Positions 52,711 to 62,800 of a stretch of 64,000 bases of DNA are shown here, one piece after another. Position 1 is the first letter of the stretch, and each line of letters opens with the position of its first letter. This DNA comes from an uncultured Ulvibacter sp. (lineage in GTDB: Bacteria; Bacteroidota; Bacteroidia; Flavobacteriales; Flavobacteriaceae): assembly GCA_938083445.1 (NCBI GenBank), contig CALKCP010000010.1:1-64000 (forward strand). The letters run 5' to 3'. Both the position numbers and the translations under genes were made by a program. The notes under the pieces are model-generated. The model had not been told where the DNA came from. It did not search any database and saw nothing but the letters and a program-made list of their open reading frames with translations.

Positions 52711-54714
52711 TTACATCTTGGTCTTTTCCAATTGACCCTGAAGTGACTTAATTTTATCTCTTAATGAAGCAGCCATCATAAAATCCAAATCTTTTGCTGC
52801 TTTTTCCATTGCCTTTCTAGTATCGCGAACTTTCTTTTCAATTTCAGGTCCGGACAAATACTCAGTTTCATTTTCTGCAGCCAAACTAGCGGCTGCTTCT
52901 ATTGTGTAGGCATCTTGTTTTGATTTTGTTAGCGCATTGTCGAACGATTTCTTTATCGCAGTAGGCGTAATGTTATTTTCTTTATTGTATGCAATTTGTC
53001 TTTCCCTGCGATAATTTGTTCCGTCGATAGTGGCCTGCATGCTTTTGGTAATTTTATCTGCATACATAATTGCCTTTCCATTAAGATTCCTTGCTGCACG
53101 ACCTACCGTTTGAGTTAAAGATCGGGCACTTCTTAAAAATCCCTCTTTGTCTGCGTCTAATATAGCAACTAGTGACACTTCAGGCAAATCCAATCCTTCT
53201 CTCAATAAATTGACGCCGACCAATACATCAAATAATCCAAGACGCAGGTCTTGCATAATCTCTACCCTCTCTAAAGTATCAACATCACTGTGAATATAGC
53301 GGCAGCGGATAGAAATGCGCTCTAGATATTTCGTCAGTTCTTCGGCCATTCGTTTGGTAAGTGTGGTCACTAAAATTCTTTCATCAGCTTCAATACGCAA
53401 ATGAATTTCTTCAATCAAATCGTCAATCTGATTCAAACTTGGACGTATTTCAATCGGTGGATCGAGCAAGCCAGTTGGACGAATTATTTGCTCTACAAAA
53501 ACACCATCCGTTTTTTCCAATTCATAATCTGCCGGTGTTGCACTTACATAAATCACCTGATTTTGAATGGCCTCAAATTCTTCAAATTTCAGTGGGCGAT
53601 TGTCCATGGCTGCAGGTAGCCTAAATCCGTAATCAACTAAGTTTTCTTTTCTACTGCGGTCACCACCATACATAGCACTTACCTGTGGAATCGATACGTG
53701 GCTCTCATCCACAATCATTAAATAATCATCTGGAAAATAATCTAACAGACAAAAAGGACGTGTGCCTGGCAATCTTTGATCTAGATAGCGTGAATAGTTT
53801 TCGATACCACTGCAATATCCTAATTCGCGAATCATTTCTAAATCGAAATTAGTCCGTTCATCCAGCCGCTTGGCTTCGAGATGCTTGCCTATTTCTTTGA
53901 AATATGCAACCTGCTTCACCAAATCATCTTGAATACCACGAATGGCTCCTTGCAGCACGTCTGGAGATGTAACAAACATATTCGCTGGATAAATCGTGAG
54001 TCGCTCGTGTTTTTCAATTACCGTATTCGTTTTCGGATCAAATGCTTCAATCTCTTCAATTTCATCACCAAAAAAATGAATTCTGAAGGCGTCGTCTGCA
54101 TATCCTGGGAAGATGTCTACAGTATCTCCTTTAATTCTGAAATTACCGTGACTAAATTCCATTTCAGTTCTGGAATAAAGACTCTGAACCAAACGATGTA
54201 AAAGTTTTGTTCTGGAAATAACCTGTCCCTTTTCTAAAGGGATGACGTTTTTCTGAAATTCTACAGGATTCCCAATACCATATAAACAAGACACGGATGA
54301 AACAACAATAACATCGCGTCTTCCTGAAAGTAAGGAGGAAGTTGTGCTAAGTCGCATTACTTCAATTTCCTCATTAATGGAAAGGTCTTTTTCTATGTAG
54401 GTTCCACTCGACGGAATGAACGCTTCTGGCTGGTAATAGTCATAGTAGGATACAAAGTATTCTACAGCATTTTCAGGAAATAAGTTTTTGAATTCAGTAT
54501 AAAGTTGTGCTGCAAGGGTTTTATTATGCGCTAAAACCAATGTCGGTTTTTGCACTTCTTCAATCACATTGGCTACACTAAACGTTTTTCCACTGCCCGT
54601 AACACCCAAAAGTGTTTGGTACTTTTCACCGGCATTTAACCCCGCAACTAAAGATTTAATTGCTGTAGGTTGGTCTCCGGTTGGAGAAAATTCCGATTTA
54701 ATTTTGAATTTCAT
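52711..54714 (-). CDS. uvrB: Excinuclease ABC subunit B
   Basis: A 667-residue damage-recognition subunit of nucleotide excision repair. GVTGSGKTFSVANV is Walker A, YYDYYQPEAFIPSSGTYIEKD the beta-hairpin region, and DESHVSIPQVSAMYGGDRSRK the helicase motif II region; LREGLDLPEVSLVAILDADKEGFLRS follows. The C-terminal UVR domain (about 630-665) binds UvrC. Length normal. It lies 93 nt upstream of rluF on the same strand. Confidence 0.97.
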   Translation of the reverse strand: MKFKIKSEFSPTGDQPTAIKSLVAGLNAGEKYQTLLGVTGSGKTFSVANVIEEVQKPTLVLAHNKTLAAQLYTEFKNLFPENAVEYFVSYYDYYQPEAFIPSSGTYIEKDLSINEEIEVMRLSTTSSLLSGRRDVIVVSSVSCLYGIGNPVEFQKNVIPLEKGQVISRTKLLHRLVQSLYSRTEMEFSHGNFRIKGDTVDIFPGYADDAFRIHFFGDEIEEIEAFDPKTNTVIEKHERLTIYPANMFVTSPDVLQGAIRGIQDDLVKQVAYFKEIGKHLEAKRLDERTNFDLEMIRELGYCSGIENYSRYLDQRLPGTRPFCLLDYFPDDYLMIVDESHVSIPQVSAMYGGDRSRKENLVDYGFRLPAAMDNRPLKFEEFEAIQNQVIYVSATPADYELEKTDGVFVEQIIRPTGLLDPPIEIRPSLNQIDDLIEEIHLRIEADERILVTTLTKRMAEELTKYLERISIRCRYIHSDVDTLERVEIMQDLRLGLFDVLVGVNLLREGLDLPEVSLVAILDADKEGFLRSARSLTQTVGRAARNLNGKAIMYADKITKSMQATIDGTNYRRERQIAYNKENNITPTAIKKSFDNALTKSKQDAYTIEAAASLAAENETEYLSGPEIEKKVRDTRKAMEKAAKDLDFMMAASLRDKIKSLQGQLEKTKM

Positions 54715-54785
54715 CTGTCAGTTTGAGAGCTTACAAAAGTACTGAAATTTGACGGAGTTCCTTTAAAACTATTTGGTGTAGAATA

Positions 54786-55229
54786 TTACTTCACCGTTTT
54801 AAAGACGAGCGTTTTTTTCTTGTAACTCAATGTAATTTTGTCGGCAACTTTGCTTGAAATATACTTCGTTTGATCTTTTGAAATATCAAAACTCATGGTA
54901 GTGATCCAAATTTTAGCTGGGTTTGAATTGTCAGATTCAATTTCCTCCTCATCTGAAGTCAATTCTAAATTGCTGCTACCACTAAATAAGATTTTGCAAT
55001 GGCTCTTTGTGCGAATATTGATTCTACTAAAAATCATTAAATTCATAAACTCGAAGCCTCCTAATTCTTGGTAGTTTACATATAGCAGACCATCGCTTGA
55101 TTCTGCGATTCGTTCACCATCTACTTCTAATTTTAAATTTTCAGCAAACGATGGCAATTCAGAATCCTCATTTGCCTCTGTCTTATCTTTTCCTGAAAAA
55201 ACCTTGCTTAATCCTTTAAGTATGCCCAT
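54786..55229 (-). CDS. Conserved small cytoplasmic protein, unknown
   Basis: A 147-residue soluble protein without signal peptide: a basic start (MGILKGLSKVFSGKDKTE), an acidic linker, and a beta-rich body (SFAENLKLEVDGERIAESSDG, MNLMIFSRINIRTKSHC). I recognise no family. It lies 71 nt upstream of uvrB on the same strand; no function can be assigned. Confidence 0.6.
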   Translation of the reverse strand: MGILKGLSKVFSGKDKTEANEDSELPSFAENLKLEVDGERIAESSDGLLYVNYQELGGFEFMNLMIFSRINIRTKSHCKILFSGSSNLELTSDEEEIESDNSNPAKIWITTMSFDISKDQTKYISSKVADKITLSYKKKTLVFKTVK

Positions 55230-55401
55230 TGCTGTTATTCGCTAGATTCGATTAATCTATTTATAATTTTTAAAAGTATTGGCTACTAAGTGCAATTCAA
55301 CAGATGTAGGAGTGCGTATAGATGCACAGTATCTTCATACTGCATTGCGTAATTGTACTTATAGTGCCTGTTACAGTAAAGAACAAAAGCGTCTTGAACA
55401 A

Positions 55402-55767
55402 TTAATACTCCATCTTACTGTCTGCGAAGTGCAGCGTAAATTGTTCTGACCCCCGAGTACCAATATAGTTACTGATATATACATCGGTGAGCGTAAAAAC
55501 ATAACGATTGCCATTCTTTGCATTTTGCCAAAGACGCGCCCTATCAAATATACGTCCAATCGTCGCTGCATTTTTTAGTTCGTCAGAAATTCCATCGCGA
55601 TTTTTTTTCACGATATAGCTCAATGTGCCTTCTAATGAAACTGTTTTTAAGACCATCATACTATCCGAAGAATCGTCGTTTAATCCATCAATAATCAACT
55701 GCCCGTCTTGAGCTATTGCCGTAGTTCCGATAAAAAGGAAGAGTAAAAGTATCTGAATATGTTTCAT
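55402..55767 (-). CDS. Small secreted beta-rich protein, possibly Hcp-like fold
   Basis: A 121-residue protein with signal peptide (about 1-19, GTTAIAQ). The mature part contains TVSLEGTLSYIVKKNRD and ends YVFTLTDVYISNYIG..SEQFTLHFADSKMEY. The last strands resemble Hcp/phage-tail-tube proteins, which end ..ITLT.A.I...EEVSF.Y..IEW. With a cleaved signal it would not be a type VI tube protein; a free Hcp-like fold or unrelated small periplasmic protein are both possible. Confidence 0.55.
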   Translation of the reverse strand: MKHIQILLLFLFIGTTAIAQDGQLIIDGLNDDSSDSMMVLKTVSLEGTLSYIVKKNRDGISDELKNAATIGRIFDRARLWQNAKNGNRYVFTLTDVYISNYIGTRGSEQFTLHFADSKMEY

Positions 55768-55904
55768 TTAAAGAAGTTTTATTTTAGGTGCCTAAAGATA
55801 CTAAAATTTATGAATGTGTGTTTCAATCCGAATGATTTTCAGTGCATTCCTTGAGACGGTCAAAATACCAAGTTTCTTGCATAGGCTTTATTAAATAAGA
55901 GCCC

Positions 55905-56741
55905 TTATAGGTCGCGACGTTTTAGAATTACATACGACCAATAAATGAAAAGTCCGGTCCAAACGAAGTTGATTAATAAGGTTTGCCATTCAACGTCATA
56001 GTTCTTATCAAAGGCTTCTCCTAATTGATTTGCTGCAGACTGAACCGCGCCAAGTCTAGATAAAGGTTCTTTTATAAGGTTTGACATCGCTTCCAATGGG
56101 AAGAATTGTGAGATGCTTTCGGCAATGTCACTATCCTTAAATATTTTCCATTTTAAGAGACCGTAGCTTATTTTTTCTAAAATAAACCAAATAATTAAAA
56201 ACCCTAATGCGAAGGCAGAACGCTTTACCAGAATACCTAAAAAGAGGCAGAACGAAAAGAAAGCAACCAATTTCACAAAGTAGGCTAGCAAATATTCTAA
56301 GTCGCTAAAAACGATGCCGATTTCATTATAGTCGGAAAAACTGAATCCTAAAATCAAGGATACGACGCCTAAAAAGAGGGTAGAAATCGCCGCATAAAGT
56401 AGAACGGTAATAAACTTTGATAAAATAAATTCCTTCTTGCTCAGACCATCAATTAAATTCTGTTTTAAAGTACGATAGCTGTATTCGTTAGCCATCATAG
56501 AAACGATTACAATGGCCAGAAATATCTTCAATATTGCCGCCACATACGCATTAAAGTGCCAGATAAAGGGGAAGTTAAATATTCCCTGGTCTGCAACTCT
56601 AAAATTGAAGTTACCGAAGTTGAATTCGATCGAAGCAATAAGCGCTATGAATGTAATTAATACAAAATATACGAGTGTAATAAGTCGTGCTGCTTTGTTG
56701 TATCTTATTTTCTGCAATTCTATGTTTAGAAGTCGAAGCAT
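55905..56741 (-). CDS. ABC-2 type transporter permease
   Basis: A 278-residue inner-membrane protein with about six helices, beginning MLRLLNIELQKIRYNKAARL, the usual ABC-2 N-terminus before helix 1. Features include MANEYSYRTLKQNLIDGLSKKEF, the cytoplasmic coupling helix typical of NosY/ABC-2 permeases. It starts 4 nt after the stop of the ATPase gene; an in-frame ATG at 56768 inside the ATPase gene is less likely. With the ATPase it forms an export or gliding-type ABC system; the substrate is unknown. Confidence 0.82.
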   Translation of the reverse strand: MLRLLNIELQKIRYNKAARLITLVYFVLITFIALIASIEFNFGNFNFRVADQGIFNFPFIWHFNAYVAAILKIFLAIVIVSMMANEYSYRTLKQNLIDGLSKKEFILSKFITVLLYAAISTLFLGVVSLILGFSFSDYNEIGIVFSDLEYLLAYFVKLVAFFSFCLFLGILVKRSAFALGFLIIWFILEKISYGLLKWKIFKDSDIAESISQFFPLEAMSNLIKEPLSRLGAVQSAANQLGEAFDKNYDVEWQTLLINFVWTGLFIYWSYVILKRRDL

Positions 56742-56745
56742 GTTC

Positions 56746-57642
56746 TTAGGTGTGTTTGGTAAGTTCAAGGAATTGTTCTTCTAGACTTTCTTTACGTTTT
56801 AATAAGTGAGACACTATGATGCCTTTACTAAAAAGGTATTCGTTCAATGCTGAAGCATCCATTGATTCCTTTAGATACGCAATGAGGTTTTCACCATCTG
56901 GTTTCAGACTACCTATGGATTCATGACCCTCCAGTGCTGCTTGCAAGGCTAGCATATCCTTGCTTTTTACAATGAAAAAACCATGACTCGCGTTCATTTC
57001 TTCAACGCTACCTGTATACAAGCTTTTTCCTTTTCGAAGAATGACAACATGAGAACAAACTTTCTCAACTTCATCCAATAAATGGGAAGCCAATAAAATG
57101 GTTGTTCCTTCGGAAGCAATTTTCTTGATAATCTCACGTATTTGATGAATTCCTTGGGGATCGAGACCGTTGGTTGGTTCGTCCAGAATCAGTATTTCAG
57201 GATCATTAAGCAAGGCCGACGCAATGGCCAGACGTTGTTTCATTCCAAGAGAGAAGGTGTCGAATTTACTCTTCTTGCGATCGGCTAGAGCTACCAATTC
57301 TAATTTTTCTTTGATTTTATCTTTTGAAACCCCCTTAATTTTACAAACCAACTCCAAATTCTGAAAGGCCGTCATATAGGGGTAAAAGTTTGGCCGTTCT
57401 ATAATCGCACCTACTTTTTTAAGGGCTGCATGCGTAGTGCCAGAGCCATCAAACCAATGAAAATCTCCTGAGGTTTCATTTACAACATTTAAGACAATCC
57501 CTAAGGTTGTTGATTTTCCACTACCATTGGGACCGAGAATGCCATAGACGTTTCCTCTTTCAATAGAGAAAGACAAGTTATCTACTGCAGTAAGGTTTCC
57601 AAATTTCTTTGTAAGATTGTTAATCGTGAGTATCGTGTCCAC
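56746..57642 (-). CDS. ABC transporter ATP-binding protein
   Basis: A 298-residue ATPase. Walker A GPNGSGKST (about 38-46), signature LSLGMKQRL-type (FSLGMKQRLAIASALL, about 135), Walker B ILDEPTNGLDP and the switch His in LLASHLLDEVEK are all intact. The C-terminal 80 residues are a DUF4162-like extension seen in ABC-2 exporters. Partner permease directly follows. Unlike GldA it has no gliding genes around it. Confidence 0.93.
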   Translation of the reverse strand: MDTILTINNLTKKFGNLTAVDNLSFSIERGNVYGILGPNGSGKSTTLGIVLNVVNETSGDFHWFDGSGTTHAALKKVGAIIERPNFYPYMTAFQNLELVCKIKGVSKDKIKEKLELVALADRKKSKFDTFSLGMKQRLAIASALLNDPEILILDEPTNGLDPQGIHQIREIIKKIASEGTTILLASHLLDEVEKVCSHVVILRKGKSLYTGSVEEMNASHGFFIVKSKDMLALQAALEGHESIGSLKPDGENLIAYLKESMDASALNEYLFSKGIIVSHLLKRKESLEEQFLELTKHT

Positions 57643-57750
57643 TGAAAAGTTGGTTGTTATTTATTTAAAGGTAAGACGAACCATCGCAGCTATTGTTACA
57701 ATAAGATGATTTTAATGCACTCCTAAAAGAAAAGAAGAGAACACCAATGC

Positions 57751-58809
57751 CTATGTTTTCTGTTCTTTATTGAAATAAACTAAGTAATAATACATCTGTT
57801 TTTCTTCATCCCATCCTTTTTCTACAAATTTATCCGCATTTTCAGGATTTATAAAATCTAGTTTTATTTGGATGTTGGTGTCGAGATTGATTGTGTTTTT
57901 TATTTTTTTCCGAGCTGCTGATACTGCTGTGTTTGCTATAGGGAAGGTGGTAAGGTCTTCGATGCTATACTTTGGTGCCTTCTCAATTTTATAATTATTA
58001 AACTCTGGTATAAGGTCTGGATTATCAATTACTTCATTGATAAAAGCCGATTCTTGGAAGTTGTCATTTTTCGCAAAATGGTTCACAGCACGGTTCATAA
58101 AAAGAACTTCTTCTTTTCTATCTTCGGCAGGAAGAACAACGTCTTTGGCAAAGTCCTGGCAAAACTTTAAATATTTTTTAGTTTTAAAGTTGTCATCCTC
58201 AAAGGCATTCACACCGAGAAAACTTTCAAGCCAATAACGAGCGTCGTAGCGATTGCTGTCTACAGATAGTATTTTATATCCCTCTTCCTTTTTAACCTCA
58301 AAAATCAAACACCCCTTGTCTAGCTTATTCAGGCTAACCCCTTGTTGTAAGAATGCTTCTAACTGATTCTCTTTTTCTGAAAACTGAAGGAAATCTTGTT
58401 TGATTTCTGATTTAAAGATTCCAATGCCGTTGACTTTTTCATTGTCAATCTGAAGACCTTCAAAAAAGGCAACATAGACTTCCCCACTCTTTATGTGTGG
58501 ATGCGTAGATTGATCATATAAATGCTGTGTAATTTTTTTACTGTTTTCGTGAATGCTTTCTGGGTTCTCAAATATTTCTGAAGCTATATTGAATAACTCA
58601 TTAAATGAAACATCCACATCGTTACCAAACTGAAAATAATTCTCCTCTTTGTCTCTAAAGGGTTTGAGGAAAAACTCTTTGAGTAGGGGCGTGATTTCGT
58701 CATCCGTTTTATAGATTTCTTTGGAAAGCAAAATCGGTTCACTTTTACTTTTGTTTCCAACGCGGTGTATTGATAAAGAAGCAATGTGAGCGGAATATAG
58801 GTTAATCAT
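57751..58809 (-). CDS. Nucleoid-associated protein (YejK/NdpA family)
   Basis: A 352-residue protein of the PF04245 family. NLYSAHIASLSIHRVGNKSKSE at the start, then QHLYDQSTHPHIKSGEVYVAFFEGL and VNGIGIFKSEIKQDFL, are recognisable. E. coli YejK is found on the nucleoid, with an unclear role. The Bacteroidota version is longer at the C-terminus. It is a single gene with about 100-180 nt on each side. Confidence 0.83.
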   Translation of the reverse strand: MINLYSAHIASLSIHRVGNKSKSEPILLSKEIYKTDDEITPLLKEFFLKPFRDKEENYFQFGNDVDVSFNELFNIASEIFENPESIHENSKKITQHLYDQSTHPHIKSGEVYVAFFEGLQIDNEKVNGIGIFKSEIKQDFLQFSEKENQLEAFLQQGVSLNKLDKGCLIFEVKKEEGYKILSVDSNRYDARYWLESFLGVNAFEDDNFKTKKYLKFCQDFAKDVVLPAEDRKEEVLFMNRAVNHFAKNDNFQESAFINEVIDNPDLIPEFNNYKIEKAPKYSIEDLTTFPIANTAVSAARKKIKNTINLDTNIQIKLDFINPENADKFVEKGWDEEKQMYYYLVYFNKEQKT

Positions 58810-58989
58810 TTGGAGTTATGGGGTTAATTATTATTGTCTATTGTTTATTAATTATTCTACCCTAATGCTGAAAAACCACTTACTTCGGCTAGGCTCAGCA
58901 GAAGTCGCTATTAGAAGAAAGACTTATTTATTACCATCTTAAATTGAAGTTATTAATTGTTTACGAGATGCTATTTTTTTATCTAACAC

Positions 58990-59520
58990 CTAATTCCAAT
59001 TTTCATCAAAATCCATATCGTCTAAGTCTTCTGAGTCGATGTCGAATTCTTCATCGTACATAGAATCCTCGTCTTCTTCATCACCGTTCACAACTTCTAC
59101 AATAAAATCTTTGTCTGGCGCCTCATCTGGTATTTCGCCTTGCGCGAACATTAAATTTGGGTAAATCATCCCACTTTCAAAGTCAGCAATATCTGCCAAT
59201 TCTACAAGGAATGTCCACATGTTCAAAAAATCATAGATGTAAATAAGTTTCGTTTTTTGTTTTGATACGACTTCATTTATAAGCGTTTCACTCATTACTT
59301 GCACAGGTTTTTCTTCAACGCTCATATCGAAGAGAGCAATTTCATCGTGTTGTTCCCATTCGTCATTACTTGTGTAGAATGAAGCCATTTCCTGGCCTTC
59401 AAAACCAAAGGCTTGAGTGAGTGCATTATGAAAGTCCTCGAGGCTCGAAGTTTCTTCAATTTCGATATCGCGGATTACGTCGTCATGGGTGTCAAGGATA
59501 ATTCTAAAGCGGTAGATCAT
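58990..59520 (-). CDS. pRiA4b ORF-3-like protein with acidic tail
   Basis: A 176-residue protein of the plasmid pRiA4b ORF-3 family (PF07929): YRFRIILDTHDDVIRDIEIE, FHNALTQAFGFEGQEMASFYTS, KLIYIYDFLNMWTFLVEL are the conserved elements. The last 40 residues are almost all Asp/Glu. Despite the family name nothing here marks a mobile element. Function unknown. Confidence 0.85.
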   Translation of the reverse strand: MIYRFRIILDTHDDVIRDIEIEETSSLEDFHNALTQAFGFEGQEMASFYTSNDEWEQHDEIALFDMSVEEKPVQVMSETLINEVVSKQKTKLIYIYDFLNMWTFLVELADIADFESGMIYPNLMFAQGEIPDEAPDKDFIVEVVNGDEEDEDSMYDEEFDIDSEDLDDMDFDENWN

Positions 59521-59604
59521 TGGAAAAATATTATGTTGTAAATATATTCTTTTTAGGTAAAAGCAGGAATCAAATGAAGAAACAAAATTTGATTTGATTC
59601 TTCA

Positions 59605-60618
59605 TTATTTACTAAACCGGTGTAAGGTAAAAGTAAGCGCAGCAAGCAGGAAAAAGGCAACGACCTGATGCAGCACTCCCAGCCATACTGGAACTTGTAA
59701 TAACAGGGTAAATACACCTAGAACAAATTGCAGTAAAACCAATCCAGTCAACATGTTTATTCCATTTTTCTGCGGAATAGTGAGTAGGAGCGAACGTGAT
59801 TTAAACCAAATGTAGGCAATGATAGCCACAACAAAATAGGCTAGATATCGGTGAATGAATTGCACACCGCTTTTACCTTCCACGAAATTCTTCCAAACAG
59901 GATTTTTCTCGAGAGTTACTGTTTCATGTATTAGTTTTCCATCATTCATAAGAGGCCAGTGGTTGTGAATCCAACCTGCGTCGAGACCTGCAACAAAGGC
60001 ACCCCAAATTATCTGAACAATTAATAATCCAAGTGCTATTCGAAGGATAGACTGCAGTTTTTTGTTCGCTTCTTTTGTATTGGGATAGATAAGATCGAGA
60101 GCCACCCAAAAAGTATAAGCAAAGGTTATAAAGGCCGTTGTGAGATGCATTGCGAGTCTATAATGACTTACATCTGGATTATCTACCAAACCGCTTTTAA
60201 CCATATACCAACCCAAAAACCCTTGAAATGAACCAAGCACCAAAAGCACAGCACATTTTTTAAGCGTTGCTTTTGAAAACTGCTTTTTTATGAGAAAATA
60301 TAAAAATGGAATTAAGAAAACCAGTCCGATAAATCGCCCAATAACACGATGTATCCATTCCCAGAAATAGATGTCTTTAAATTCTTCAAGAGACATGCTG
60401 GAGTTGATTTTTTGATATTCGGGATACTGCTTATACAAATCAAATGCCGTCACCCATTCTACTTCGTTCAATGGGGGTAAAGTTCCGGAAATGAGTTTAT
60501 AATTAGATATTGATAAGCCAGAATGAGTAAGTCGCGTAATGCCTCCCACAATGACCATGATGAAAATCAATGTGCATCCTGTTAATAGCCAATAGATTAT
60601 TTTTTTGTTGTCTTTCAT
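59605..60618 (-). CDS. ctaA: Heme A synthase (COX15/CtaA)
   Basis: A 337-residue inner-membrane monooxygenase with eight predicted helices that oxidises heme O to heme A for cytochrome oxidase. GGITRLTHSGLSISNYKL near the N-terminus, FWEWIHRVIGRFIGLVF, GFLGWYMVKSGL, HYRLAMHLTTAF and the late HQVVAFFLLAALT are the conserved heme-ligand regions. Length is typical of the COX15 type. ctaB and oxidase genes are not in this window. Confidence 0.93.
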   Translation of the reverse strand: MKDNKKIIYWLLTGCTLIFIMVIVGGITRLTHSGLSISNYKLISGTLPPLNEVEWVTAFDLYKQYPEYQKINSSMSLEEFKDIYFWEWIHRVIGRFIGLVFLIPFLYFLIKKQFSKATLKKCAVLLVLGSFQGFLGWYMVKSGLVDNPDVSHYRLAMHLTTAFITFAYTFWVALDLIYPNTKEANKKLQSILRIALGLLIVQIIWGAFVAGLDAGWIHNHWPLMNDGKLIHETVTLEKNPVWKNFVEGKSGVQFIHRYLAYFVVAIIAYIWFKSRSLLLTIPQKNGINMLTGLVLLQFVLGVFTLLLQVPVWLGVLHQVVAFFLLAALTFTLHRFSK

Positions 60619-60739
60619 TTTCCTTGTTAGGTAACATATAGTCGTGAGCTCTTAAATTTTTGTACTAAAAACTTTAGGACCACGAACGGGGTTCCAATTG
60701 CATTATTAATCATTTTATCAGCCCAACATTGATCCTTTG

Positions 60740-62164
60740 TTATTTTTTAACAACCAATCCAAGCGCTGCTCCTTTTTTTAGCATAAAATCTTTTGCGGCT
60801 TCATATTCATTCGAAATCTCACCTTCTAGAATGGCTTCTTTTATAGCATCTTTAATAAGGCCAATTTCTCGCGATGGCCCTAGGCCAAATGTGTTCATAA
60901 TTTCTTCCCCACTCACTGGAGGCTGAAAATTCCGAACATGATCGCGTTCTTCTACTTCCACAATTTTGTCGCGAACAAGCTTAAAATTATCGTGATACTT
61001 GCTAAACTTTCTAGGATTTTTAGTTGTGATATCGGCTTCACAGAGGGTCATGAGATCTTCCACATGTTCTCCCGCATCGAACACCAACCTTCTTACGGCA
61101 CTATCCGTTACTTCAGAGGCCAAAACGATAGGTCTTGAACTCATTAATACCATCTTTTGAACAAACTTCATCTTCTCATTGAGCGGCATTTTAAGACGTT
61201 TAAAAAGTTTGTAAACCATTTTAGAGCCTATAAATTCATGCGCGTGAAACGTCCAGCCAATTTTCTTATCAAAACGCTTCGTAGGCGCTTTACCAATATC
61301 ATGAAGCAATGCGGCCCAGCGCAACCATAGGTTGTCGGTTGTTCTGGCTATATTATCAACTACTTCTAATGTGTGCCAAAAATTATCTTTGTGTCGCTGA
61401 CCTTCCTTCTCATCGATTCCTTGTAGGGCTACTAATTCAGGCAGGAGATGTGGTAGAAGACCCGTTTTGTGAAGCAAGCTAAAACCTTTCGAAGGCACTT
61501 TTGAAGCCAATATTTTATGTAACTCGTCAACAATTCGTTCTTTTGAAATAATTTTTATTCGGTCGGCATTCTGAGTAATAGCTTCTAGAGAACCCTTTTC
61601 AATAGTAAAGTCTAATTGTGCTGCAAACCGAATGGCCCGCATCATTCGCAAGGGGTCGTCACTATATGTGATGTCTGGATCTAAGGGGGTTTTTATAACT
61701 TTATTATCAATGTCTTGCATCCCATCAAATGGGTCCAGAAGCGCACCAAAAGTTGCTTCGTTAAGACTAATGGCCAGTGCATTGATCGTAAAATCTCTTC
61801 GGTTTTGATCATCGGCTAAAGTTCCAGACTCAACTTCCGGATTTCTACTTTCTTCTGAATATGATTCTTTACGCGCACCAACGAATTCAAGCTCAATGCC
61901 TCCTGTCTTTAGCATAGCGGTACCATAGGTTTTGAATACTGAAACCTTCGGTTTGCCAGGGAGTAAGTTTGAAACCTCCTGTGCCAATTCAATTCCGCTA
62001 CCAATAGCAACGATGTCAATGTCTTTAGCAGTGCCACGTTTCATGATATAATCGCGAACAAAACCACCAATCACATAACTCTCCAAACCAAGATTGGATG
62101 TGGCTTGCGACACTGTATTAAAAACAGGATTCTCTAAAGCATTTTTGAGATTGTGATGTGTCAA
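60740..62164 (-). CDS. CCA tRNA nucleotidyltransferase/HD-domain protein
   Basis: A 474-residue class II nucleotidyltransferase. [25 protein letters not shown] is the head domain with the catalytic [30 protein letters not shown] and [17 protein letters not shown] follow. A central HD domain (about 240-320, with [13 protein letters not shown]) would give phosphohydrolase activity. This matches fused CCA-adding/HD proteins common in Bacteroidota. It matures tRNA 3-prime ends; poly(A) polymerase is a less likely alternative. Confidence 0.88.
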   Translation of the reverse strand: MTHHNLKNALENPVFNTVSQATSNLGLESYVIGGFVRDYIMKRGTAKDIDIVAIGSGIELAQEVSNLLPGKPKVSVFKTYGTAMLKTGGIELEFVGARKESYSEESRNPEVESGTLADDQNRRDFTINALAISLNEATFGALLDPFDGMQDIDNKVIKTPLDPDITYSDDPLRMMRAIRFAAQLDFTIEKGSLEAITQNADRIKIISKERIVDELHKILASKVPSKGFSLLHKTGLLPHLLPELVALQGIDEKEGQRHKDNFWHTLEVVDNIARTTDNLWLRWAALLHDIGKAPTKRFDKKIGWTFHAHEFIGSKMVYKLFKRLKMPLNEKMKFVQKMVLMSSRPIVLASEVTDSAVRRLVFDAGEHVEDLMTLCEADITTKNPRKFSKYHDNFKLVRDKIVEVEERDHVRNFQPPVSGEEIMNTFGLGPSREIGLIKDAIKEAILEGEISNEYEAAKDFMLKKGAALGLVVKK

Positions 62165-62239
62165 TAGGGTGATTGTTTATTTGTAAATCAATGGTAGCAT
62201 TAAATTACAAAGGATTTCAATATTTAAAACACGGCTTTT

Positions 62240-62800
62240 TTATTCTCGAATAACTTTTACGGTTCCATCATTCTTGATTTTGATAATGGTCGATGGTTTA
62301 TCCGATTTTTTAGCCTGCTGCAAATTTACGACATAGTCAACTCCCTCCAAAATCTCCTTGCTTATTTCTTGAAAATTTGAAGGTGTTTTTTCACCGCTTA
62401 TATTGGCCGAAGTAGAAACCAATGGTCTTCTAAATTTACGAATAAGTTTTTTGCAGAATTCATCGTCAGCGATGCGTATAGCAAGTGAGTTATCCGCTGC
62501 AATCAGGTTTTCAGAAATCCGTATGGGATCGTCGTATACAATCGTTGTTGGAGTTACTGAAAACTTAAGAACGTCGTATGCTGCTTTTGGCACCTTTTCT
62601 ACATATTGTTCTAGCATGTTTAAGTCGGCAACCAAACAGATAAGTGATTTATCATTGAGTCGCTTCTTTAGATTGTAAATGCGCTCTATTGCATTGGGAT
62701 GCGTTGCATCACAGCCTATTCCCCAAACCGTATCCGTTGGGTATAAGATGAGCCCGCCTTTTTTTAAGGTTGCGATAGCGTTTTCAATTTCAGTTCTCAT
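62240..62800 (-). CDS. L-threonylcarbamoyladenylate synthase (Sua5/YrdC)
   Basis: A 186-residue enzyme making threonylcarbamoyl-AMP for the t6A37 modification of tRNA, the substrate that MtaB (5.9 kb) later methylthiolates. LILYPTDTVWGIGCDATHPNAIERIYNLKKR and VSTSANISGEKTPSNFQEI are the family motifs. The short YrdC form without the Sua5 C-terminal domain. It overlaps the glycosyltransferase gene upstream by 11 nt, so it is the last gene of that reverse-strand run. Confidence 0.92.
   Translation of the reverse strand: MRTEIENAIATLKKGGLILYPTDTVWGIGCDATHPNAIERIYNLKKRLNDKSLICLVADLNMLEQYVEKVPKAAYDVLKFSVTPTTIVYDDPIRISENLIAADNSLAIRIADDEFCKKLIRKFRRPLVSTSANISGEKTPSNFQEISKEILEGVDYVVNLQQAKKSDKPSTIIKIKNDGTVKVIRE

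Noticed and set aside
58990-59520. Plasmid or IS1096-derived mobile element
   Set aside because: The family name comes from a plasmid, but there is no transposase, inverted repeat or target duplication here.
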